Assembly (NCBI GenBank): GCA_949486985.1
Contig: CATBLW010000183.1
Coordinates: forward strand, 1 to 8,126
From: Prochlorococcus marinus str. MIT 9215
GTDB lineage: Bacteria > Cyanobacteriota > Cyanobacteriia > PCC-6307 > Cyanobiaceae
Reading direction: 5' to 3'
Length of the DNA: 8,126 bases
Shown here one piece after another: positions 1 through 5,362 of this stretch. How positions within the stretch are numbered: position 1 is the stretch's first letter; every line of letters starts with the position of its first letter. The notes beneath the pieces were generated by a model. The model worked only from the letters and a program-made list of their open reading frames with translations. It had not been told where the DNA came from and did no database searches. The position numbers and the translations under genes were made by a program.

Positions 1-12
1 AAGCCGGGCTTG

Positions 13-40
13 CTGAGATCCCTTCTGGGATCAGTTTTTT
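13..40 (+). terminator. Rho-independent terminator of a gene left of the window
   Basis: GATCCC (17-22) and GGGATC (27-32) form a 6-bp stem around the loop TTCT, and six T follow at 35-40. CTG (13-15) can extend pairing with CAG (32-34) if a base or two bulges. The T-tract lies on the plus strand only; the minus strand has no T run after the hairpin. The terminator therefore serves a plus-strand gene entering from the left and converging on amt. An outer GCCGG (3-7) / CCGGC (46-50) pairing could enclose the whole element. The T-tract overlaps the amt stop codon (39-41). Confidence 0.75.
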
Positions 41-1508
41 AGTTGCCGGCTGAGGCGAAGTCTGGATAGGCCTCCATGCCGTGCTCACCAATATCCAGTC
101 CTTCGATTTCCTCCGCTTCCGTCACACGGATGCCGCCGAAGCATGCACCGATCAGCGACCAGGCAATCCAGCAAGTCACGACTGTCCAGATGCCGTAGGC
201 GAGGCAGCCCACAAACTGAGCCCATAGCTGACTGGCTCCACCACCGACGAACAGGCCAAGAGCTGAGCCATCACCTTGGATGTCAAAGCCCCAAAGTCCG
301 ACCACGAGCGTTCCCCAGATGCCACATACACCGTGGACTGAGAAAGCGCCAACTGGATCGTCGATACCCAACGAATCAAGTGCTGACACCGCGAAGACGA
401 CAATCACGCCTCCGACTAAACCTGCAACCCATGCACCTGCAAGTGTGAGGTTGCCGCAGCCTGCGGTAATGCTCACCAGACCAGCAAGGATGCCGTTGAT
501 GATCATGGTGAGGTCAGGTTTGCCAGATGTGAGCGTTGACGTCACCGTTGCACCGATGGCCCCACCTGCCGCAGCAAGGGTTGTCGTTACAGCGACGTAA
601 GGCACCCATTGATCCATGGCGAGTTGGGAGCCTGGGTTGAAGCCATACCAGCCGATCCAGAGGATCAGAGCCCCTAGCGTGGCAATCGACATGTTGTGGC
701 CAGGAATGGCCTGTGACTTGCCATTGACAAATTTGCCGAGACGGGGGCCGAGGAGCATGGCTCCTACGAGGCCAGCCCAAGCACCAACGGAGTGAACGAT
801 CGAGGAACCAGCGAAGTCAATGAAACCCATTTCGCTCAGCCAGCCACCATTCCACTGCCAGCTGCCAGCGATGGGGTAGATGAAGGCTGTTAACACCAGT
901 GAAAACACCACGAATTCACCGAACTTGACGCGTTCTGCTACCAGTCCGGAGACGATGGTTGCTGCTGTGCCTGCAAAGGCTGCTTGGAATAGGAAGTCAA
1001 CGGTGGGCACCAGACCGGCTTCGCCGATCAGTTCAGGTGTCACTGCTGGATCAAAGAAGAGACCACTGAAATAAAGCCAACCTGCGGCGATGGCATCGCC
1101 GTACATCAGGGAATAACCGACGAACCAGTAAGCCGTTACGGCCAGGGCAAAGACAAAAAGGTTCTTGGCCAGAATGTTGACAGCGTTCTTCTGACGGCAC
1201 ATGCCTGCTTCAACCATGGCGAAGCCGGCATTCATGAAGATCACCAAAATCGTGGCAACCAAGAGCCAGAGGTTGTTAGCAAGGAAGGCCGCATTCAATT
1301 CGGGCATCTCTGCGGCATGAGCCGAGAGGTTGAAAAGGCCGAGCCCAAACAGTGCTAGAGGAACACAGGCAAGCCAGACCAGCGATCGATTGGAGCTGAA
1401 TCCGCGCACGCTCTTCAAGAGGAGCATGGGCCCTTCAAGAAGGCTTGCGTCCTGAAGCCGCTTGCGTCGTTTAGACGGCGGATGCTGAGCAGTTGTTGCA
1501 GTTGTCAT
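39..1508 (-). CDS. amt: Ammonium transporter, Amt/AmtB family
   Basis: Inner-membrane ammonium channel that supplies external ammonium to the GS-GOGAT pathway. With the start at 1508 the protein has 489 residues. A basic N-terminal stretch (SKRRKR, about 13-18) precedes a hydrophobic segment ending in SAHA/AEMP (about 62-69), which looks like a cleavable signal peptide. About eleven membrane helices follow. Family residues are present: Phe178 in FQAAF, Trp223, Asp231 and His239 in DFAGSSIVH, and the second pore histidine His392 in SVHG. The cytoplasmic tail, with EEIEGLD and EHGMEAYPDF, is the region that binds PII (GlnK/GlnB) in this family. The frame is open up to ATG 1559 (506 residues), and ATG 1514 is also possible; none of the three has a Shine-Dalgarno sequence. 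I prefer 1508 (MTTATT) because, as I recall, picocyanobacterial Amt1 proteins begin that way. The gene lies downstream of sfsA on the same strand with a large gap, so it probably has its own promoter. Confidence 0.96.
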   Translation of the reverse strand: MTTATTAQHPPSKRRKRLQDASLLEGPMLLLKSVRGFSSNRSLVWLACVPLALFGLGLFNLSAHAAEMPELNAAFLANNLWLLVATILVIFMNAGFAMVEAGMCRQKNAVNILAKNLFVFALAVTAYWFVGYSLMYGDAIAAGWLYFSGLFFDPAVTPELIGEAGLVPTVDFLFQAAFAGTAATIVSGLVAERVKFGEFVVFSLVLTAFIYPIAGSWQWNGGWLSEMGFIDFAGSSIVHSVGAWAGLVGAMLLGPRLGKFVNGKSQAIPGHNMSIATLGALILWIGWYGFNPGSQLAMDQWVPYVAVTTTLAAAGGAIGATVTSTLTSGKPDLTMIINGILAGLVSITAGCGNLTLAGAWVAGLVGGVIVVFAVSALDSLGIDDPVGAFSVHGVCGIWGTLVVGLWGFDIQGDGSALGLFVGGGASQLWAQFVGCLAYGIWTVVTCWIAWSLIGACFGGIRVTEAEEIEGLDIGEHGMEAYPDFASAGN

Positions 1509-1607
1509 GGGCATTGAAGAGCAGTGCTTCACAAATCCGAGCTCGTTATGCAAGTGCATGGAGAGCTGGCTTCGGACCTAAATTGCTCATTGCGCTACAA
1601 AAATGCA

Positions 1608-1621
1608 GTGTTCGTTGATAC
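1608..1621 (-). promoter_or_regulatory. Putative NtcA-binding site upstream of amt
   Basis: Read on the minus strand, the sequence is GTA, eight bases, CAC. It matches the NtcA core GT-N10-AC and five of the six fixed positions of GTA-N8-TAC. Its centre is about 106 bases upstream of ATG 1508 and about 55 upstream of ATG 1559. NtcA is the cyanobacterial CRP-family activator of nitrogen genes, and amt genes are classic members of its regulon. If the usual spacing of about 41.5 holds, transcription would start near 1573. The -10 element expected there is poor (CAATTT at 1585-1580 or TTAGGT at 1581-1576), so the call stays tentative. Confidence 0.4.
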
Positions 1622-1652
1622 GAAATCTTCTTTCCGTTACTGCGTAATTGTT

Positions 1653-1678
1653 AACTAATAGAGTTCTGAATTAATAGA
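1653..1678. repeat. Imperfect 10-bp direct repeat upstream of amt
   Basis: AACTAATAGA (1653-1662) and AATTAATAGA (1669-1678) differ at one position and start 16 bases apart. They lie in the AT-rich stretch between the sfsA stop and the NtcA-like site. Read on the minus strand they give TATTAGTT and TATTAATT, each containing a -10-like hexamer (TATTAG, TATTAA). They could be alternative promoter elements of amt, an operator pair, or chance in AT-rich DNA. I recognise no specific regulator motif. Confidence 0.3.
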
Positions 1679-1724
1679 AGCGCTTTTCAAGAGCAGTCCT
1701 GAACTGTAGATCCGTTGAATTGCT

Positions 1725-2477
1725 TTATGCCGATGCCGATGTCTGCCTGGTCCCTTCCCAAGTGATGTGATCACGATGAAATCCGAAGCAGCAGGGGATC
1801 ACTTCCACGCCAGCTTGAACGGCTTTGCGGAATAGTTCGCCATAGAGAGGATCTGCGCTGTCGCCTGGTGCGAATGCCTTGACATCAGATCGGCTCAGGC
1901 ATGGCACTAAAACTCCCCTTGCCTCTGGCAACACGCCGATCAGTTCCTTGAGATGCTTCTGTCCCCGTTCCGTCACCGTGTCGGGGAACAGTGCCAACGG
2001 GCCTTGGATCCAAGTGGTGTTTTTGACCTCGAGATAAATCTGTCTGGTATCCGCTGCTGCTGCATCAGGAGTCAGCAGCAGATCAATGCGGCTGCGGCGA
2101 TTGCTGCCGTAGGTCACTTCTGGACGGATCGCTGCAATGGGCCCCAATGATTCTTCTATGCAGCCGGCTTCTATCGCTTTCCTCACCAGGCTGTTGGCCA
2201 AGGCTGTATTGACGCCCACCCAGCAGGGTTCGTTCTCTGGGCCAGGTGCTTCAGCTTGTTCCCATGTCCAGGCCAATTTGCGTTTAGGGGAAGGCGCATG
2301 GCGCAGACGCACCCTGCCGCCTGGATGCAGCACACCGGTCATCGGACCGGTGTTGGCACAGTGAGCAGTAACGATCTCGCCGTTTTTTAATTCCACATCG
2401 GCGAGGAAGCGCTTGTAGCGCTTCAGCAACACTCCTTCTTCGAGTGTTGGAAACGTGAGTAGTGAGGTGCCGATCAT
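1725..2477 (-). CDS. sfsA: SfsA family protein (sugar fermentation stimulation protein homologue)
   Basis: A cytoplasmic protein of 250 residues, the usual length for the family. The N-terminal OB-like half contains RYKRFLADVEL (20-30), HCANTGPM (39-46), the PGGRVRLRHA stretch and SPKRKLAWTWE (63-73). The C-terminal half resembles a PD-(D/E)xK nuclease fold: Asp132 in RRSRID, Glu150 and Lys152 in YLEVKNTT, then TERGQKHLKEL (169-179). E. coli SfsA was named for an effect on maltose metabolism and binds DNA; its role in cyanobacteria is not established. The frame can be extended to a TTG at 2513, but ATG 2477 (MIGTSLL) fits the family start and has AAAGG directly in front of it. The start faces murJ across 82 bases; amt follows on the same strand. 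Confidence 0.93.
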   Translation of the reverse strand: MIGTSLLTFPTLEEGVLLKRYKRFLADVELKNGEIVTAHCANTGPMTGVLHPGGRVRLRHAPSPKRKLAWTWEQAEAPGPENEPCWVGVNTALANSLVRKAIEAGCIEESLGPIAAIRPEVTYGSNRRSRIDLLLTPDAAAADTRQIYLEVKNTTWIQGPLALFPDTVTERGQKHLKELIGVLPEARGVLVPCLSRSDVKAFAPGDSADPLYGELFRKAVQAGVEVIPCCFGFHRDHITWEGTRQTSASA

Positions 2478-2559
2478 CCTTTCGGTATGACTTCGACCAT
2501 GGTGAAGCTTCAAGGGCTTGAGAATGCTCGTAACTGATCAGATGGCCTGAAAATCAAGG
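2478..2559. other. Divergent intergenic region between sfsA and murJ
   Basis: These 82 bases must carry the 5' signals of both sfsA (leftwards) and murJ (rightwards), unless sfsA starts at TTG 2513. I could not find a convincing -35/-10 pair for either gene. murJ has only AAGG directly touching its ATG, and sfsA AAAGG directly touching its ATG, so both ribosome binding sites are weak or atypically spaced, as is common in cyanobacteria. Confidence 0.5.
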
Positions 2560-4167
2560 ATGGCGAGATCTCTTAAACAAATTTCCTTGGTCGTGACCTT
2601 TGGCACCTTGCTGAGCAAGGCCGGAGGAATGGCGCGCCAACTGGTTATTGCCGCTGCTTTTGGAGTGGGAGCGGCTTACGACGCTTACAACTACGCCTAT
2701 GTGCTGCCGGGGTTCCTGTTGATCCTGCTCGGAGGCATCAATGGCCCATTTCACAGTGCCATGGTCAGTGTCTTGAGCCGCAGGCCTAAGCAGGAGGGCG
2801 CCCATGTCCTGGCGGCGCTCAACACCATGGTCAGTGCGGCGTTGTTAGTGGTAACGGTGCTGCTTGTGGTGGCGGCGGATCCCTTGATCACTCTTGTGGG
2901 CCCCGGCCTAGATCCAGAGCTGCATCGGATTGCTGTTGTTCAGCTGCAGTTGATGGCTCCGATGGCCTTGCTGGCTGGCTTGATCGGTTTGGGTTTTGGC
3001 TCTTTGAATGCTGCTGAGGAGTTTTGGATCCCAGCCGTATCGCCACTGATGTCCAGTGTTGCTCTGATCATCGGCGTCGGGCTGCTTTGGTGGCAAGTTG
3101 GGCCTGCGATCGGATCCCCGTCTCTAGCGCTATGGGGCGGGATGGTTCTGGCTGTTGCAACCTTGGTTGGCGCTGTTTTGCAGTGGCTGATTCAGCTGCC
3201 GCCTCTGATTCGCAAAGGTTTGGCGAAGTTCAAGTTGGTTTGGGACTGGCGTCATCCCGGCGTGCAGGAGGTTTTGCGTGTCATGGGACCCGCCACCCTC
3301 TCTTCCGGCATGTTGCAGATCAATGTGTTCACTGATTTGTTTTTTGCCTCTGGGATGTTGGGAGCGGCGGCTGGTCTTGGTTACGCCAATCTTTTGGTGC
3401 AAACTCCCTTGGGCTTGATCTCCAACGCCTTGTTGGTGCCATTGCTGCCCACTTTCGCCCGGCTGACGTCTCCAGATGACCGCTCTGCACTGATTGCGCG
3501 GATTCGTCAGGGAACAATGTTGTCCATGGCCAGCATGGTCCCTTTGGGGGCTTTATTCGTGGCTCTTGGCGCGCCAATTGTGGCGTTGGTCTATGAGCGT
3601 GGAGCTTTTGATGAGCAGGCCGTCAGCTTGGTCGCTGGCTTGTTAATGGCCTACGGGCTTGGAATGCCTGCCTACTTGGGTCGCGATGTTTTGGTGCGTG
3701 TGTTTTATGCCCTTGGGGATGGGATGACACCGTTTCGTCTTTCAGCAGCTGGTATTGGCCTGAACGTTCTTTTCGATTGGTTGTTGGTTGGTGGACCCAC
3801 TCCATGGGGCCATCAGCTGCCCTTCAACTTTGGTGTTACTGGCCTTGTCTTGGCAACGGTTGCGATCAATGTGCTCACCTGTGCTGCTCTTGTGTTGGGC
3901 TTGCATCGAAGGCTGGGTGGCTTGCCCCTCAAGCTCTGGGCCGTTGATCTTGGCAAGTTGGTGGTGGCGGGAGGCTCCGCTGGTGTGGTGGCCTGGGTTC
4001 TTGCTGTTGGGGTGGGATGGCCTCAGGGATTTTTAGGCCTGTTGATGAGTGTGTGTTTTTCAGGCGCGATAGGCCTTGGCCTATTTGTTTTGATCAGCAG
4101 CCTGCTTGGTGTCCCTGAAGTCAATGAAATTTTGATCATCATTCGTCGTCGCTTGATTGCTCGTTAA
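2560..4167 (+). CDS. murJ: Lipid II flippase MurJ (MviN family)
   Basis: An integral membrane protein of 535 residues that moves lipid II (undecaprenyl-PP-linked MurNAc-pentapeptide-GlcNAc) to the periplasmic face for peptidoglycan assembly. It belongs to the MOP superfamily with about 14 membrane helices, and hydrophobic segments run through the whole chain. Family landmarks are the N-terminal LLSKAGGMARQ (17-27), Asp41 in YDAYNYAYVLP, the GGINGPFHSA stretch (58-67), YERGAFD (345-351) and GRDVLVRVFYALGDGMTP (374-391). By rough alignment, Lys20 and Arg26 take the places of E. coli Arg18 and Arg24, and Asp41 that of Asp39. ATG 2560 is the only sensible start, since the upstream frame closes quickly. 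The last 29 bases overlap the end of the convergent gene at 4139, leaving no room for a conventional terminator between them. Confidence 0.96.
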   Translation: MARSLKQISLVVTFGTLLSKAGGMARQLVIAAAFGVGAAYDAYNYAYVLPGFLLILLGGINGPFHSAMVSVLSRRPKQEGAHVLAALNTMVSAALLVVTVLLVVAADPLITLVGPGLDPELHRIAVVQLQLMAPMALLAGLIGLGFGSLNAAEEFWIPAVSPLMSSVALIIGVGLLWWQVGPAIGSPSLALWGGMVLAVATLVGAVLQWLIQLPPLIRKGLAKFKLVWDWRHPGVQEVLRVMGPATLSSGMLQINVFTDLFFASGMLGAAAGLGYANLLVQTPLGLISNALLVPLLPTFARLTSPDDRSALIARIRQGTMLSMASMVPLGALFVALGAPIVALVYERGAFDEQAVSLVAGLLMAYGLGMPAYLGRDVLVRVFYALGDGMTPFRLSAAGIGLNVLFDWLLVGGPTPWGHQLPFNFGVTGLVLATVAINVLTCAALVLGLHRRLGGLPLKLWAVDLGKLVVAGGSAGVVAWVLAVGVGWPQGFLGLLMSVCFSGAIGLGLFVLISSLLGVPEVNEILIIIRRRLIAR

Positions 4168-4480
4168 CGCAAATTTCTCGTTCTTCACGAACGTGAATAG
4201 GCAGCTCAAGTTGCTGACGTCCAACCAATTTTGGACCTTGTACGGAAACAATTTTGGCTTCAATGCCGATCTCCTGAAAGGCATTCTCGAGCTCCTGTAT
4301 CAATGCTTTTTCAACTTGAGCCTCGGCATCAACGACCTTGCCGATGAGTCGTTCGCCAAGGCGCCCAATGCGTTGCCGCATGACTTCTCGGGCATTGGTG
4401 ACCTCGATGATCAGCACGGGGCCTCCAGGGATGCCAGCAACCTTATCGGCAGTAGGGCTCCAGGATCTCTTCGAGGTCAT
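4139..4480 (-). CDS. Conserved-looking small hypothetical protein, last gene of a three-gene cluster
   Basis: I do not recognise this family. The protein is soluble: a predicted strand (VLIIEVTN, 22-29), a long amphipathic charged helix (about 30-72, containing REVMRQRIGRLGERL), then two strands (IEAKIVSV, about 73-80, and LELPIHV, about 91-97) and an acidic tail ending EQSSDDE. It has no membrane segment or cysteine cluster. ATG 4480 would overlap the DUF3181 gene by 38 bases and has no Shine-Dalgarno sequence. GTG 4417 would give 92 residues, starts 25 bases after the DUF3181 stop and has GGAGG in front, so it is at least as likely. Residues 1-21 of the long form are only the DUF3181 C-terminal codons read in another frame. 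The 3' end overlaps murJ by 29 bases tail to tail. Close linkage suggests co-transcription with the DUF3181 gene. Confidence 0.75.
   Translation of the reverse strand: MTSKRSWSPTADKVAGIPGGPVLIIEVTNAREVMRQRIGRLGERLIGKVVDAEAQVEKALIQELENAFQEIGIEAKIVSVQGPKLVGRQQLELPIHVREEREICVNEQSSDDE
4422..4426 (-). promoter_or_regulatory. Shine-Dalgarno supporting the alternative GTG start at 4417
   Basis: The minus strand reads GGAGG followed by CCCC and GTG (4417-4415). The core is strong but the spacing of 4 is slightly short. It favours the 92-residue form of the downstream hypothetical protein over the overlapping ATG at 4480, which has no purine-rich sequence in front. Confidence 0.4.
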
Positions 4481-4733
4481 GAAGTTGGGCCGCAGGCATC
4501 AGTCGTGCCATTGGCAGCTTTGTGCTGCCTCCGGCTAGGGAAACCTGAACGGCTTCAAGGGCCTGACGGGCAGCGACGCCAGCGCCATCATTGAGCCTGG
4601 CACTGCATTCGATGGCCAGGGCTTCGGCTAGGCCTGCATCGCCTAAATAAAGATGCCAGCCGGCGATCTGTAGGTAAAGCCGGTCTGCAAGAGAAGTTTG
4701 CAGTTCTTTGAGAGACGTTGGATCGAGAGTCAT
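4443..4733 (-). CDS. DUF3181 family cyanobacterial protein
   Basis: A soluble, mostly helical protein of 96 residues and unknown function, from a family known from cyanobacteria. The match is by pattern recalled from the family: an N-terminal helix with LADRLYLQIAGWHLYLGDAG (15-34), a central Ala-rich part, the GGSTKLPMARLMP turn (68-80) and the C-terminal DLEEILEPY (86-94). Length agrees with the family. ATG 4733 is the natural start, although no Shine-Dalgarno sequence is visible. The gene sits 43 bases after the 2TM-type gene and directly before or overlapping the next hypothetical gene, so the three probably form one transcript. As I recall, DUF3181 genes lie near glyA in other picocyanobacteria too. 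No function can be inferred from the sequence. Confidence 0.82.
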   Translation of the reverse strand: MTLDPTSLKELQTSLADRLYLQIAGWHLYLGDAGLAEALAIECSARLNDGAGVAARQALEAVQVSLAGGSTKLPMARLMPAAQLHDLEEILEPYCR

Positions 4734-4776
4734 AGAGAAGCTTTAACGCAAAGTCACCTTGAATTCCATGTTGGCC

Positions 4777-5031
4777 TTAGGACTGCTCTTCGGCATCGTT
4801 TGCTTGAGGGCGACGACTCAGCACAACTGAGATATGGATCACCAGTCCAACAAGCCAAAGTTCACTAAACCAGTTCAGATGCTGCCAAGGGTGGCGAAGT
4901 TCCTGAAAGAACCAGAGTCCGCTATTCACTGCTGCGAACGTCATGGCATGCAGGGTCAGGTTCACCACCCTGGAGAAATGGCGATAGGTCGGGTCCTTCG
5001 GGTCGGCTGGGCCGTACCAGCGAATCGGCAT
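4777..5031 (-). CDS. Small 2TM-domain-like membrane protein
   Basis: The protein has 84 residues. A short polar N-terminus (GPADPKDPTYRHFSR, 7-21) is followed by two hydrophobic segments, about 22-42 (ending SGLWFF) and 55-72 (WFSELWLVGLVIHISVVL). These are separated by a short loop with HPWQHLNW and followed by SRRP and an acidic tail. The order, helix, aromatic loop, helix and conserved-looking His in LVIHI, resembles the 2TM domain found in many bacterial small membrane proteins. No enzymatic motif is visible. ATG 5031 was chosen; an AAAGGA sequence lies about 14 bases upstream, too far to be a normal Shine-Dalgarno. It is the first gene of the minus-strand cluster, and its promoter must lie in the 90 bases before the tRNA on the opposite strand. 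Confidence 0.75.
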   Translation of the reverse strand: MPIRWYGPADPKDPTYRHFSRVVNLTLHAMTFAAVNSGLWFFQELRHPWQHLNWFSELWLVGLVIHISVVLSRRPQANDAEEQS

Positions 5032-5079
5032 GGGAGAAGCTTTTTCCTTTATCGATTGTGGCGCTTAGCTGTGTTTAAG

Positions 5080-5109
5080 TTGACTAAGGCACCCTCGATG
5101 GGCTGTGAT
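5080..5109 (+). promoter_or_regulatory. Probable sigma-70-type promoter of tRNA-Arg
   Basis: TTGACT (5080-5085) matches five of six -35 positions. An 18-base spacer leads to TGTGAT (5104-5109), which matches four of six -10 positions. Transcription would begin near 5116, only about six bases before the mature tRNA, which suits a tRNA gene. The first promoter of the minus-strand cluster must fall in the same short region, but I could not identify it. Confidence 0.5.
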
Positions 5110-5121
5110 TAGCACCTTGAT

Positions 5122-5195
5122 GCGCCTGTAGCTCAGCGGATTAGAGCATCTGACTACGGATCAGAGGGTCGGGAGTTCGAATCTCTCCAGGCGCG
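5122..5195 (+). tRNA. tRNA-Arg (anticodon ACG)
   Basis: A complete cloverleaf of 74 bases. The acceptor stem is GCGCCTG (5122-5128) with CAGGCGC (5188-5194) and discriminator G5195. The D stem is GCTC/GAGC (5131-5134, 5144-5147). The anticodon stem TCTGA/TCAGA (5149-5153, 5161-5165) closes the loop CTACGGA with anticodon ACG at 5156-5158. The T arm has the loop TTCGAAT (5176-5182). The 3' CCA is not encoded. A34 would be deaminated to inosine by TadA so that the tRNA reads CGU, CGC and CGA arginine codons. It is followed at once by its own terminator. Confidence 0.97.
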
Positions 5196-5201
5196 TTGAC
5201 C

Positions 5202-5228
5202 AACTGCCCTCTCAGGGCAGTTTTTTTT
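5202..5228 (+). terminator. Rho-independent terminator after tRNA-Arg
   Basis: CTGCCCT (5204-5210) and AGGGCAG (5214-5220) form a perfect 7-bp stem with a CTC loop. The outer AA/TT pairs extend it to 9 bp (5202-5222). Eight T follow at 5221-5228. It begins seven bases after the tRNA and separates it from glyA, so glyA needs its own promoter in 5229-5362. Confidence 0.93.
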
Positions 5229-5281
5229 GTCTTTGCCCTTTGTGGCTGACTTTTGGCCGCAAAATCTTGCCGTCAATCTTG

Positions 5282-5305
5282 AGCCAAAACCTCGAAGCCA
5301 AACCT
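5282..5305. repeat. Short direct repeat in the glyA leader
   Basis: AGCCAAAACCT (5282-5292) and AGCCAAACCT (5296-5305) differ by one inserted A and start 14 bases apart, about 60-80 bases before the glyA start. They could be an operator pair or chance. The rest of the leader (5229-5362) shows no convincing promoter, Shine-Dalgarno sequence or riboswitch fold; a TACCAT near 5332-5337 is the best -10 candidate. Confidence 0.25.
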
Positions 5306-5362
5306 GTTGAACACTGCTTCAAGAACTGTGCCTACCATCCGCAAATCGCTTGCTTCTCTTCA

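Noticed and set aside
1509..1724. Small gene or regulatory RNA between sfsA and amt
   Set aside because: No open frame with a start and ribosome binding site was found, and no stem with a T-tract on either strand.
2478..2513. Extension of sfsA to a TTG at 2513
   Set aside because: ATG 2477 matches the usual SfsA start (MIGT), while the extra 12 residues (rich in His and Arg) look like leader sequence and the TTG has no Shine-Dalgarno sequence.
3130..3577. Minus-strand open frames inside murJ
   Set aside because: They are rich in Gln, Pro, Arg and Ser with no recognisable motif, as expected from the complement of a membrane-protein gene.
4157..4594. Plus-strand open frame of 145 codons
   Set aside because: It is antisense to the small hypothetical and DUF3181 genes, and its composition is that of a shadow frame. 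The minus-strand frames have coherent folds and, for DUF3181, a family match.
5122..5195. tRNA-Arg as an integration (att) site for a genomic island
   Set aside because: No integrase, no second copy of the tRNA 3' end and no foreign-looking genes are present. The tRNA is followed directly by its own terminator and a core gene.
5240..5362. N-terminal extension of glyA from a TTG codon (41 extra residues)
   Set aside because: The region begins just 11 bases after the tRNA terminator's T-tract, has no ribosome binding site, and the extra residues do not resemble any serine hydroxymethyltransferase N-terminus. ATG 5363 gives the standard length.
5229..5362. Folate, glycine or glutamine riboswitch in the glyA leader
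   Set aside because: I looked for the conserved cores and extended pairing and saw only a short weak hairpin. A covariance-model search (Rfam) would settle it.
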